Assembly (NCBI GenBank): GCA_963703355.1 | Contig: OY969813.1 | Span: 1,550,001 to 1,614,000 of the forward strand | Reading direction: 5' to 3' | DNA: 64,000 bases | DNA from: Puia sp963703355 | Lineage (GTDB): Bacteria > Bacteroidota > Bacteroidia > Chitinophagales > Chitinophagaceae | In this document: one piece after another, positions 40,955 through 49,108 of the stretch | How positions within the stretch are numbered: position 1 is the stretch's first letter | Layout: every line of letters begins with the position of its first letter | Notes under the pieces: model-generated | Seen by the model: only the letters and a program-made list of their open reading frames with translations | What the model was told of the DNA's origin: nothing | Database searches by the model: none | Made by a program: the position numbers and the translations under genes

Positions 40955-42205
40955 ATGAGCAAAAAATTATTTGCTATTTTCATTTCTTTCTTTCTGATCA
41001 ATAAATGTTTACCACAAGTGGCGAATCATCCGTTTCCACAACACAATGCTTATTACAAAGGGACCATCAAACCCAATCATATCTCACAGGAAGCAATGGA
41101 TCAGCAGGTGCTTCATTTCTATCAAAGCTGGAAAAAACAATATATCCATGCCGCCATTGATCCCAATCAGGCTTATGTATTTTTTGAGGAAGAAGGATCC
41201 AAACTACAAAGTGTATCCGAGGGACAGGGATACGGAATGATCATCGAGACCATGATGGCAGGTGCAGATCCTGATGCAAAAGAAACATTCGATCATTTAT
41301 TTAATTATGTGTCGGCTCATCCCAGTAATCCGAAAACGACGTTGATGGCGTGGTCACAATTGAGAAATAATACAGACAAGGACGCGACGTCAGCAACTGA
41401 CGGCGATATGGATATTGCCTATGCACTGCTATTGGCAGATTCCCAGTGGGGCTCTAAGGGAGCATACAATTACAAGGATTCTGCCATCAGGATGATACGC
41501 GATATCATGCGGGATGAAATCAATGCAGAAACGTATAATGTATTATTGAGTGATGCTGTTAAGCCGGACAGTGAGGATTATTACGATACACGGTCTTCCG
41601 ACTTCATGCCACTTCATTTCAAACTATTTGAAGAAGCAACGGAGGATGGCCGATGGAGGAAAGTACTGAATAAGAATTATTCACTCTTTTCACAAATGCA
41701 ACAAATATATAGCCCTGATGCTGGCCTGGTTCCGGATTTCATAATAGCAATTAATCATCGCCCCAGGCCTGCCAAAGCGCGGTATCTTGAATCGAGATAT
41801 GATGGATATTACAGCTACAATGCATGCCGTGTTCCGATGCGTATTGCTGTTGATTACCTGATAACGGGTGACAGAAGGTCGTATGAAATGATTCAGAAAA
41901 TAAATAAATGGATTCGGGAGACCACTTCAGGAAATCCGGATAATATATCTGCAGGTTATACCCTTGCAGGAGATGATATTAAATCAAGAAAATTCGAAGC
42001 GCTTAGTTTTATTTGCCCTTTCGCCGTGGCTGCGATGGTCGACTCCTCGAATCAGCAATGGCTGAATGCGGTATGGGATTATATGAATGGGTTTAGTTTA
42101 TCGGATTTCGACTATTACGACAACAGTATTAAAATGCTTTGTATGCTGACTATTTCGGGGAACTACCGCGTCCCGCGGCCACCTGTTTTATCGCCGCGGC
42201 CATAA
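40955..42205 (+). CDS. GH8 endo-beta-glucanase (cellulase/licheninase/xylanase family)
   Basis: I start at ATG 40955; a longer frame to 40823 overlaps the ABC-F gene. The 416-residue protein has a signal peptide (MSKKLFAIFISFFLINKCLPQ). The GH8 catalytic acid Glu89 is in SVSEGQGYGM and the signature TDGDMDIAYALLLAD (Asp149/151) follows. The (alpha/alpha)6 barrel fills the rest. It hydrolyses beta-1,4 glucans or related polymers, and in Bacteroidota is sometimes part of cellulose-synthesis loci, though none is here. The last 56 bp overlap the convergent SGNH hydrolase gene. Confidence 0.92.
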   Translation: MSKKLFAIFISFFLINKCLPQVANHPFPQHNAYYKGTIKPNHISQEAMDQQVLHFYQSWKKQYIHAAIDPNQAYVFFEEEGSKLQSVSEGQGYGMIIETMMAGADPDAKETFDHLFNYVSAHPSNPKTTLMAWSQLRNNTDKDATSATDGDMDIAYALLLADSQWGSKGAYNYKDSAIRMIRDIMRDEINAETYNVLLSDAVKPDSEDYYDTRSSDFMPLHFKLFEEATEDGRWRKVLNKNYSLFSQMQQIYSPDAGLVPDFIIAINHRPRPAKARYLESRYDGYYSYNACRVPMRIAVDYLITGDRRSYEMIQKINKWIRETTSGNPDNISAGYTLAGDDIKSRKFEALSFICPFAVAAMVDSSNQQWLNAVWDYMNGFSLSDFDYYDNSIKMLCMLTISGNYRVPRPPVLSPRP

Positions 42206-42845
42206 GTTTGGCAACAAAAAAATTTCCGGCGGGATTAAGATGAACTCCGTCCATTGTTAAAATACCCCGGTCTGTGTTGGTGGGATTATTCGTTTTTTCA
42301 TACGATAAAAACTCAGTACGCAAATCGATCAGTGTCAGGTTCTGATCGACAGCAATTTTCCGAATGATATTCGAATATTTGTTCAGATCACCGTCCTGTT
42401 CATTTGAGTAATCGTTTTTTTCGCCGATGGTTGCGGGAGTACATACAATAATCTTTGCGTTGATCGCCTTCAGTTTTTTGATGATTGCGAGGTAGAATTT
42501 TTCAAATTTGTCTGCATCGGTTCCTGTGCCCATTTTCTTATGCCAGACGTCGTTGACGCCGATCCAGATCACAACAATGTCGGGAGATTTGCTGATCACA
42601 TCATCTTCCAGACGTAAATAGAGATCATACACTTTGTTGCCGCTGATGCCCGCGCCAATCAGATCATAATTTGCAGATCCGCCAGCATTCAGGAGGCTGT
42701 CGTCGATGCGGATAAATCCATTGGTGGAAGCACCGGCCTGGGTAATCGAGTCGCCAAAAAAAACGACTTTTATTTTTTTATCGGGCATAAATGAAAAGCT
42801 GATACATATAGCGGCGAAAGCAACTAACAGATTTGACTTTTTCAT
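42150..42845 (-). CDS. SGNH/GDSL-family hydrolase (carbohydrate esterase-like)
   Basis: The 231-residue protein has a signal peptide (to about residue 20), block I GDSITQAG with nucleophile Ser33, block III GVNDVW, and block V DGVHLNPAG with the catalytic Asp/His. Secreted SGNH enzymes often remove acetyl groups from polysaccharides. The gene converges on GH8 with a 56-bp overlap in which both C-termini are coded: GH8 ends PPVLSPRP and this protein ends AAGRGSSPK. Co-function in polysaccharide breakdown is plausible but not proven. Confidence 0.9.
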   Translation of the reverse strand: MKKSNLLVAFAAICISFSFMPDKKIKVVFFGDSITQAGASTNGFIRIDDSLLNAGGSANYDLIGAGISGNKVYDLYLRLEDDVISKSPDIVVIWIGVNDVWHKKMGTGTDADKFEKFYLAIIKKLKAINAKIIVCTPATIGEKNDYSNEQDGDLNKYSNIIRKIAVDQNLTLIDLRTEFLSYEKTNNPTNTDRGILTMDGVHLNPAGNFFVAKLMAAAIKQVAAGRGSSPK

Positions 42846-42982
42846 ATGGACCGTTTAATATAGAAATATTAACCCTTTAATATCAACTTCATTTTAAATC
42901 TGATTCGAAATCACCCTAAAGGTAAAGCAGGCAGAGATAAATGAGCACAAATGACTAATTTCGGCCCAAATCTGCAAAAGAG

Positions 42983-43210
42983 ATGGCAACTACAAGAATT
43001 ACCGTGAAGGATAATGGTTCATTAAAGATTGAAGGCGATTTTGAAATCGTCGATAAAACAGGTGCGATATATGATTTGGGCGGCAGGGAAGTCGTTTCCG
43101 TTTGCCGTTGCGGACTTTCCAAGAACAAGCCATTTTGCGATGGCTCGCATAAAAATCACTTCGAACACGATGCCGTTGCATTCGCGCTTCCGCCGAAGAA
43201 TGCACTTTAA
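42983..43210 (+). CDS. CDGSH iron-sulfur domain protein
   Basis: The 75-residue protein carries the CDGSH motif: Cys41, Cys43, Cys52 and His56 in CRCGLSKNKPFCDGSH, which bind a 2Fe-2S cluster. Such small proteins function in redox or cluster transfer. A TAATTTCG -7-like element lies about 20 nt upstream of the ATG. Single-domain length is normal. Confidence 0.93.
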   Translation: MATTRITVKDNGSLKIEGDFEIVDKTGAIYDLGGREVVSVCRCGLSKNKPFCDGSHKNHFEHDAVAFALPPKNAL

Positions 43211-43223
43211 ATATGAAAAAAAA

Positions 43224-44096
43224 TTAATTAGTCAAAGCGCTCAGCTTTCCTATCAGATAGGGCGATAGCGCTCTGCTATAAATTCGGATCTCATCAATTG
43301 ATCCTGTGAAGTAATATGGAAAAGTTGTGTTTTCCGTTTTACCAATATACAAATCATTTGTATTCACATTAAATCCAAAGGGAGATATTCTGGCAGATCT
43401 CAGTGTTCCATTGATATATAATTTACTTACGAAACCATCATAGGTATATATTACTGTATTCCAATCGCCGCTGCGAATATAATAACCCGACGAATCTATA
43501 ATACCTGCATTCGCACCGTCTCCATAAAATCCAGTAAAAAGTTCTTTTGAAGTATCCAATGCTGTTGTAAGATCATAAGAAAGTGGATGTACTCTAAGCC
43601 CATAAACACCGTCGGCCTGATCAGCAGGGCCCTTCATAAGTATTTCATTTCCCCAGGCATAACCGGTGTAAAATCCATTTAACTTGACAATAGCCATCAG
43701 GGTAATTTGCGAAGGGCTCAACGAAGTACTATTGGGTACCTGCATATAAGCTCCCCCAGAAAATTGATATGCATTACCGGCGCGTCCAAAACGATCTGCA
43801 GTTACAACCGCATTATTAAAAACAATATCATTCCCCTTTCCACTACTGTCTTTTAAATTACCATTGTTGAAATTATAATATGCCACCAGGCCATATTTAA
43901 GACTGTATAATGTGTCTATTGTAGTATCGTTTACAACCTTTATGGTAGTGTCATGCTTTATCGTAGTGTCGTGTACTGTTTTTATAGTTGTGTCATATTC
44001 AGTAACTGTTTTACTGCAGGAAGTTTGCATTGTACTTAGAGAAACTAAAAAAAACAGAATTACCAATGAACTTACCAGAGATTGGATGAGACGCAT
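43224..44096 (-). CDS. LamG/concanavalin-like domain lipoprotein with DTTI repeats
   Basis: The 290-residue protein has an N-terminal signal ending in a likely lipobox (STMQTSC, Cys27). A low-complexity stalk follows at residues about 30-65, with four copies of DTTI (EYDTTIK, VHDTTIK, HDTTIK, VNDTTID). From about residue 70 a LamG/concanavalin A-like beta-sandwich is seen (YYNFNNGNLKDSSGKGNDIVFNNA, VIYTYDGFVSKLYINGTL, GSIDEIRIYSRAL). Surface carbohydrate binding is typical of such domains. Its 5' region contains the palindrome at 44190. Confidence 0.88.
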   Translation of the reverse strand: MRLIQSLVSSLVILFFLVSLSTMQTSCSKTVTEYDTTIKTVHDTTIKHDTTIKVVNDTTIDTLYSLKYGLVAYYNFNNGNLKDSSGKGNDIVFNNAVVTADRFGRAGNAYQFSGGAYMQVPNSTSLSPSQITLMAIVKLNGFYTGYAWGNEILMKGPADQADGVYGLRVHPLSYDLTTALDTSKELFTGFYGDGANAGIIDSSGYYIRSGDWNTVIYTYDGFVSKLYINGTLRSARISPFGFNVNTNDLYIGKTENTTFPYYFTGSIDEIRIYSRALSPYLIGKLSALTN

Positions 44097-44506
44097 GTTA
44101 GGGTTATTTTTGAAGGGTAGAAGAAAGATTTTTCCGCGTTGTTGTTATGGCATAAATATAAAACTAAAAATCAAACTGTTTTATTATCTCTAAGGGTTTA
44201 CCCTTAGGAAATTGCCGAAAATTCAATGAAATGTTGATTTGTTGATAAATGTCATTATACTATTTGAAATAAACGTGATGATTTATCGATTATTACCTGT
44301 TTTTGGCATTTTACTAAGAATTTCCATACAATAAAATAACTGTTTATTGGTATCCGCCGAAAATGAATCGCGGTTACAGAATTAAACTCAGGGATTTTGT
44401 TCGTGAATAGCTACTAAACTACCTTTAGAAAAATGTGACAAAAGCAATCCTTAAGTTCATATTTTCATCTACGAAATTGAACGAGGTACAATAAATCGTA
44501 TTCGAA
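44097..44506. other. Intergenic region between divergent LamG and methyltransferase genes
   Basis: This 410-bp AT-rich gap has one perfect palindrome (44190-44207) and no heptamer arrays, tRNA or convincing coding frame. It should hold promoters in both directions, but I cannot place them with confidence. Confidence 0.5.
44190..44207. promoter_or_regulatory. Perfect palindrome CTAAGGG-TTTA-CCCTTAG
   Basis: The two 7-bp arms are perfectly complementary around a TTTA loop. It lies 94 nt upstream of the LamG gene start. Lack of a T tract argues against a simple terminator; it may be an operator or 5' leader structure. Confidence 0.4.
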
Positions 44507-45160
44507 ATGGCCAGACTTTTCCGCGGATCCAACTCAAAATTCCTTTTTTTAAAGAAGTCTTTTGGCACACATTCATTTAAGTTATTGGATATAGGAGTAG
44601 GTAATCATTCTGCATCTAAAACGGTCGCTCTGTTCCCGGCCTGCGAATACTATGGTGTTGATTTAAATAAGGATTATAATAACAGTGAGGATGATTTCAA
44701 AGTGATGAAGCGTTTTTATGAAATGGATCTTACAACATTGGATTTTCAGATCATCCCGGACAATTTCTTTGATGGCATTTGGATTGTTCACGTGATCGAA
44801 CATCTTCACAATGGCGACAAAGTGATCGAAAATCTTATAGGCAAGCTTAAAAAGGGCGGATATATGTACATAGAATATCCGGGCATTAAGAGCACGAAAT
44901 TACCTTCTATGTACGGTACACTGAATTTTTATGATGATCTGTCTCATGTGCGCATCTATTCTGTAAAAGAATTATCCGACTTGTTTACAAAACATGGTTG
45001 CCAAGTCATAAAAGGTGGAACGAGAAGGAATCTGTATTTTATACTTGCTTCTCCGTTCAGAGTTCTCGGACATTGGGTACGCGGTGAAAAACTAACCGGA
45101 AATATATTTTGGGATATCATGGGTTTTGCGGAATACATCTATATTCGGAAGAATAACTGA
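44507..45160 (+). CDS. Class I SAM-dependent methyltransferase
   Basis: The 217-residue protein has a SAM-binding motif FKLLDIGVGNHSASKTVAL and acidic residue in YYGVDLNKDYNN. DNFFDGIWIVHVIEHLHNGDKVIENL is the Methyltransf_11-like post motif. The target is unknown; similar enzymes modify sugars or lipid head groups in cell-envelope clusters. It lies alone; 22 bp beyond its TGA the convergent CWC gene ends, with a short GTGTGAG octamer repeat between. Confidence 0.82.
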   Translation: MARLFRGSNSKFLFLKKSFGTHSFKLLDIGVGNHSASKTVALFPACEYYGVDLNKDYNNSEDDFKVMKRFYEMDLTTLDFQIIPDNFFDGIWIVHVIEHLHNGDKVIENLIGKLKKGGYMYIEYPGIKSTKLPSMYGTLNFYDDLSHVRIYSVKELSDLFTKHGCQVIKGGTRRNLYFILASPFRVLGHWVRGEKLTGNIFWDIMGFAEYIYIRKNN

Positions 45161-45186
45161 AGCAAGTGTGAGAGTGTGAGGAAATT
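45160..45186. repeat. Short octamer repeat (AGTGTGAG) between convergent stop codons
   Basis: After the methyltransferase TGA the sequence reads AGCAAGTGTGAGAGTGTGAG, two octamer units related to family D, and ends at the TAA of the minus-strand gene. It is a minimal array anchored between two stops. Confidence 0.6.
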
Positions 45187-45544
45187 ATTCCGCCCACCTT
45201 TTTTGAAATCCGTAGGGGCAGTGTCGGCAACCGCTTCTGCAACAAAAACCGCGGGTGAGCAGATAAAACTCGGTAAATACGCGGTATTCTCCTTCTTTGT
45301 AATAGTGTATACCCTCTATCAAATCGCCCCCTCTGCCGGGAAAAGGATATTCTTTTTCTTTGGCGATCAACTGATCCAATTCGGTAAGACAGCTACTGCA
45401 AAGACAGTTAAAGAAGGTTTTTGTGAGATAGGTTTTTGTTTCGTTGCTCAATTTTAAGCGCGAGCAATCGCAGGCCGAGATATCTTCAGCATTACAGTTG
45501 AATTCCTTCTTACAGCGCGGACATATTTTACATTTGCCGTCCAT
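45185..45544 (-). CDS. Cysteine-rich CWC plus DUF5522 small protein
   Basis: The 119-residue protein has eleven or more cysteines. The N-terminal part (CKICPRCKKEFNCNAEDISACDCSRL, then FFNCLCSSCL) matches the cysteine-rich CWC family, and the C-terminal FTEFYLLTRGFCCRSGCRHCPYGF matches DUF5522. Metal or Fe-S binding is likely. Function unknown. The ABC exporter stop TAG is directly followed by this ATG with no gap, suggesting translational coupling. Confidence 0.85.
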   Translation of the reverse strand: MDGKCKICPRCKKEFNCNAEDISACDCSRLKLSNETKTYLTKTFFNCLCSSCLTELDQLIAKEKEYPFPGRGGDLIEGIHYYKEGEYRVFTEFYLLTRGFCCRSGCRHCPYGFQKRWAE

Positions 45545-47362
45545 CTATTGGTATCCTTTTGCCTGCAGCGCAAACAGCTCTGCATATTTTCCGTTGACGT
45601 CAATTAACTCCTGATGAGATCCGCTTTCTATCAGTTCCCCATGCTGTAGTACCAGAATGCGGTCGGCCATTCTCACTGTTGAAAAACGATGAGAAATCAG
45701 TACGGCCGTTTTGCCCTTTGTAAGCGCAGCAAATCGTTGAAATACTTCGTATTCTGCACGGGCATCCAATGCCGAGGTGGGTTCGTCCAGGATCAACACC
45801 TGCGCCTGCCGCATATAGGCTCTTGCCAGTGCCACTTTCTGCCATTCACCTCCGGATAACTCAACACCCTCCTCAAATCTTTTGCCGAGCATCTGTTCAT
45901 ATCCGGCAGGCAAACGGTTTACGAGTCCTGCAGCCAGACTTTGTTCCGCCGCAGAGACAATCAGTGGTGTATTTTCTTTCTGCTGAATATTTCCTACTGC
46001 TATGTTATCCGAGACTCTCATCTGATAGCGCAGGTAATCCTGAAATATGATTCCGATGTTTTGCCTGAGACTAACGATATCGTATGAACGCAAATCAACG
46101 CCGTCCAATAAAATTTTACCTTCTGTTGGTTCGTACAGTCTCGCGAGTAACTTCACCAGCGTTGTTTTTCCAGCGCCATTTTCTCCCACCAGTGCAATTT
46201 TTTCTCCTGCTTTCAGTGTAAAGTTTAAATGTCTTGTTGCCCATTTCTCGGCCCGCTGATAACGGAACCCAACATCCTGAAATTCAAAACCGAGACGAAT
46301 GGGATTGGGAAAAGGAATTGAATGCGAAGAAGTTTTAATGGAAGGCTGTATGTCAAAAAATTCGAAAAAATCGCTGAGATAGATAGCGCCCTGTGAGACC
46401 GCGGTAAATCTGGTTAGTACGGATTCCATCAACGATTTCAATTGTCGAAAGGTACCAGCGAGAAAAGTAAGTTGTCCGATACTAATTTTACCAGAAATGG
46501 TTTCCAGTATTATGTAAACATATGCGCCATAATAACCGAGACTTCCCAGCAACGTGAAACCTGCTCCCCAAAGGGATCTGTTGATGGCAATGCTGCGATT
46601 ACTGAAGTAAAATTTATTGGCAAGGGTTTCAAACTTTCCGATAATAAATGCGGAGAGATCAAAAATCTTTACTTCTTTGGCGGTCTCGTCACTTGCACCG
46701 AGATATCGCAGGTAGTCTAATTCCCGTCGTTCGGGCGTTTGCCGCCTGTTGAGAGCATAGGTCTGATCATTAAAATAAGATTCCCCAATGAATGAAGGCA
46801 GGATCGTAATAAACAATAATGCAATCAGCCAGGGATTAAATAAAATGAGTCCGGCTGCGAGAAATCCCATGGTAATCAGATCCTGTACCTGACTCAAAAC
46901 CTGTGACAACAAAATGGTGCGACCCGTAGTTTGTTGTCGGGCGCGTTCGAGTTTATCGTAGAAGACGGGATCTTCGAACTGCTCCAAATCCAGTATGGCA
47001 GCATGCTTCATGATACGGATGGAACTTAGTTTACCGAAAAGATCACCCAGCAAACTGTCAAGCAGGGAGATACTCCGACCCAGTGCATCGTTGACCAATG
47101 CAAGCAGAAATTCAGCACCGATCAGCATCCATAGATGATGTGTTGAAGTATTTCCGTGCAGTCTGTTCAACATCACCACTTCGTCGATGATAAGCTTACC
47201 GATATAAAGTACAGACACCGGAATGGCAGAGCGAATCAGACGTAATGCAGCATTGAGTCCGGTCATCCAGGGACTTGCTGCCCAGACCAGCCTGAAAAAA
47301 GCCGGAAGGTTTCGGAGTGCGGTTAGTCGTTCTTTCCAGCCTGGTTTTTGAACTTGAGCCAT
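45545..47362 (-). CDS. ABC transporter ATP-binding/permease (exporter type)
   Basis: The 605-residue protein combines an N-terminal six-helix membrane domain (residues about 20-330) with a C-terminal ABC domain. Walker A is VGENGAGKTTLVKLL, signature LSGGEWQKVALARA, and Walker B LILDEPTSALDA with the H-loop in VLISHRFSTVRMADRI. It belongs to the homodimeric exporter class; substrate unknown. It overlaps neither neighbour but its TAG touches the ATG of the CWC gene. About 5 nt upstream of its ATG begins the family D repeat. Confidence 0.93.
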   Translation of the reverse strand: MAQVQKPGWKERLTALRNLPAFFRLVWAASPWMTGLNAALRLIRSAIPVSVLYIGKLIIDEVVMLNRLHGNTSTHHLWMLIGAEFLLALVNDALGRSISLLDSLLGDLFGKLSSIRIMKHAAILDLEQFEDPVFYDKLERARQQTTGRTILLSQVLSQVQDLITMGFLAAGLILFNPWLIALLFITILPSFIGESYFNDQTYALNRRQTPERRELDYLRYLGASDETAKEVKIFDLSAFIIGKFETLANKFYFSNRSIAINRSLWGAGFTLLGSLGYYGAYVYIILETISGKISIGQLTFLAGTFRQLKSLMESVLTRFTAVSQGAIYLSDFFEFFDIQPSIKTSSHSIPFPNPIRLGFEFQDVGFRYQRAEKWATRHLNFTLKAGEKIALVGENGAGKTTLVKLLARLYEPTEGKILLDGVDLRSYDIVSLRQNIGIIFQDYLRYQMRVSDNIAVGNIQQKENTPLIVSAAEQSLAAGLVNRLPAGYEQMLGKRFEEGVELSGGEWQKVALARAYMRQAQVLILDEPTSALDARAEYEVFQRFAALTKGKTAVLISHRFSTVRMADRILVLQHGELIESGSHQELIDVNGKYAELFALQAKGYQ

Positions 47363-47365
47363 TTT

Positions 47366-47469
47366 GATAGTGTGGGAGTTTGGTAGTGTGGTAGTGTGGT
47401 AGTGGAGTTAAGAGTTTAAGTTGCCTCACTACCACTCTACCAAACTACCACACTTCCACACTCTCCTTA
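47366..47469. repeat. Family D inverted octamer arms (GTGTGGTA)
   Basis: The left arm at 47367-47407 has GTGTGGGA, GTTTGGTA and GTGTGGTA units; the right arm at 47424-47463 has TACCACTC and TACCACAC units. The sense strand of the phosphatase gene after its TAA reads GGAGAGTGTGGAAGTGTGG. The arms pair around a 16-nt spacer. Confidence 0.88.
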
Positions 47470-48435
47470 TTGTTTTTTCAGTGTTGTAGTGTACAATTTC
47501 TCTCCCTTGTAGTTGATAACATTGACCAGCATCGAATTGTTGGAAATGGCGAAAGTCATAAATCCATTTTCTGCTTTTGCGAATACGCCACCTTCAGGAT
47601 GGATAACTGTCTTCGATAATTCGGAACCTGCGCCCGAAACAAAATAATATGTAAACCCAGGAGGTTTGATATATTGAAGGTTGTGATCATGGCCACAGAT
47701 ATAGGCGTTCACACGGTATTTCTCAAATATGGGCTTGAAGATTCTTTTCATCTCTCCTGTTTCCACGGCATTCATTCTGCCGCCTCCTGTGTATACCGGG
47801 TGATGGCCAAAAACAAATTTCCATTTGATATTCGGTGACGCGTCTCTCAAAGTTTTCTCGAGCCATTCCCTTTGACCCGTTGTATCCTGTCCCTGCACGT
47901 GTGTTTTCTCGCCATTGTTATAATACTCCGTCAAAAAAGGAGTCGTATCGAGAAATACAAATAACATCCCCAGGGTAGTATCTCCGTTGATATAAAATGT
48001 TTTTGAATAATAACGTGCAGGCATGTTCCATTTCCGGTCCACCAGGCTGTAATCAATTTCAGCCTGCGGATCGCCACCGTAATCGTGGTTGCCCAGCACT
48101 ACATACCAGTCAGTCTGCAGAGAGTGTGCTGTGTAAATATCTTCGTAAGAAGCCAGCCAGCTATGGTCGCGGGTACTACGCACGCCATTGGGATAGAAAT
48201 TATCGCCCGTAGAAATGATAAATTCCGGTTTGAATTTCTTTGCAATGACTCCCATTTCTTTAGCAACTTCTTTCTGATTGTCTTCTCCGTTTCTGCCCCA
48301 GTCGCCAAAAACAATGAATTTAAAAGGCTTCTTAACTATAGAATCTTCATTTTCATAATACGGCTTTGTGTCTTCCTGACAGCGGCCCGAAAATGCCGCG
48401 ATGACAAAGCAAATGACGAGGATGAAAGAACGCAT
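47467..48435 (-). CDS. Purple-acid-phosphatase-like metallophosphoesterase
   Basis: The 322-residue secreted protein (signal to about residue 19) has all five metallophosphoesterase motifs: FGDWG, GDNFYPNG, LGNHDYGG, FGHHPVYTGG and CGHDHNLQYI. The pattern matches tartrate-resistant (ACP5-type) purple acid phosphatase. It would hydrolyse phosphomonoesters in the periplasm or at the surface. Two metals, Fe and another, are expected from family knowledge. The stop TAA begins the family D array. Confidence 0.92.
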   Translation of the reverse strand: MRSFILVICFVIAAFSGRCQEDTKPYYENEDSIVKKPFKFIVFGDWGRNGEDNQKEVAKEMGVIAKKFKPEFIISTGDNFYPNGVRSTRDHSWLASYEDIYTAHSLQTDWYVVLGNHDYGGDPQAEIDYSLVDRKWNMPARYYSKTFYINGDTTLGMLFVFLDTTPFLTEYYNNGEKTHVQGQDTTGQREWLEKTLRDASPNIKWKFVFGHHPVYTGGGRMNAVETGEMKRIFKPIFEKYRVNAYICGHDHNLQYIKPPGFTYYFVSGAGSELSKTVIHPEGGVFAKAENGFMTFAISNNSMLVNVINYKGEKLYTTTLKKQ

Positions 48436-48599
48436 AGAAGATTATTTAGCAGAGCATTGGTATGGCCATAAATAAAAAGATGGATGGTTATAGCAAATAG
48501 ATTCCGGTTAAAATGAATAACCATTTTCTATTAACTAAAACCATCCACCACAAAGGCGTTAAGTGTGTTCGTTATGCGTACAGATTACTAAGCGAAAGC

Positions 48600-48929
48600 T
48601 TAATAACGATTGCGATCACGATTATATCCACCACCACCACCGCCACGGTTTCCACCACCGCCACCGCGGGATCCACCGCCACCGGGGTTTTTATCTTCAG
48701 CAACTTTTACAGTAAGCGTTCTTCCTTCCAGGCTTGTGCCATCGAGGGCCTTAATGGCTTTCTCCGCTTCTTCATTACTTGAAAATTCCACAAAACCAAA
48801 ACCACGACTCTTGTGGGTTTCTCTGTCTAAAATAACTTTTGCTGAACCAACGGTACCGTATGGTTCAAACAACTCTTGCAATTCTGAATCACTAACGGCG
48901 AAAGGCAGACCGGCTACAAAGATTTTCAT
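48600..48929 (-). CDS. Glycine-rich RRM RNA-binding protein
   Basis: From ATG 48929 (KIFVAGLPFAV) the protein has 109 residues; the frame upstream to 48962 has an unlikely N-terminus and is not used. One RRM is complete: RNP2 IFVAGL and RNP1 KSRGFGFVEF. The C-terminal tail from about residue 83 is Gly/Arg-rich with Asn and Tyr, typical of cold-shock-like single-RRM proteins in Bacteroidota. It binds single-stranded RNA, perhaps as a chaperone. Confidence 0.93.
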   Translation of the reverse strand: MKIFVAGLPFAVSDSELQELFEPYGTVGSAKVILDRETHKSRGFGFVEFSSNEEAEKAIKALDGTSLEGRTLTVKVAEDKNPGGGGSRGGGGGNRGGGGGGYNRDRNRY

Positions 48930-49085
48930 TCCAAAACATTTTAATAGGCGACAAGATACCACATTAGTTTAGTTCAGTGGTTGATTGGGTCATTTTTTTT
49001 GGAATTATAGGCTGATTTCTTGCAAATAAGGCTGTTAAACAGCTTTCCGGCTGCCTTTTTTCTTCCAAATTGCCGAAACAGGTGA

Positions 49086-49108
49086 CTTCCAGACCCCCAA
49101 AAGGGCTA
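49086..49108. repeat. Stop-anchored CCCTTTTGGGGG palindrome-like motif after the kinase gene
   Basis: On the minus strand the kinase TAG is followed by CCCTTTTGGGGGTCTGG. A related sequence, TCCCCCAAAAGGGGGGA, lies at 52148-52164 beyond the other end of the same gene. Confidence 0.6.

Noticed and set aside
48610..48972. Proline-rich + strand frame of 120 residues
   Set aside because: It is the antisense of the glycine-rich tail of the RRM protein.
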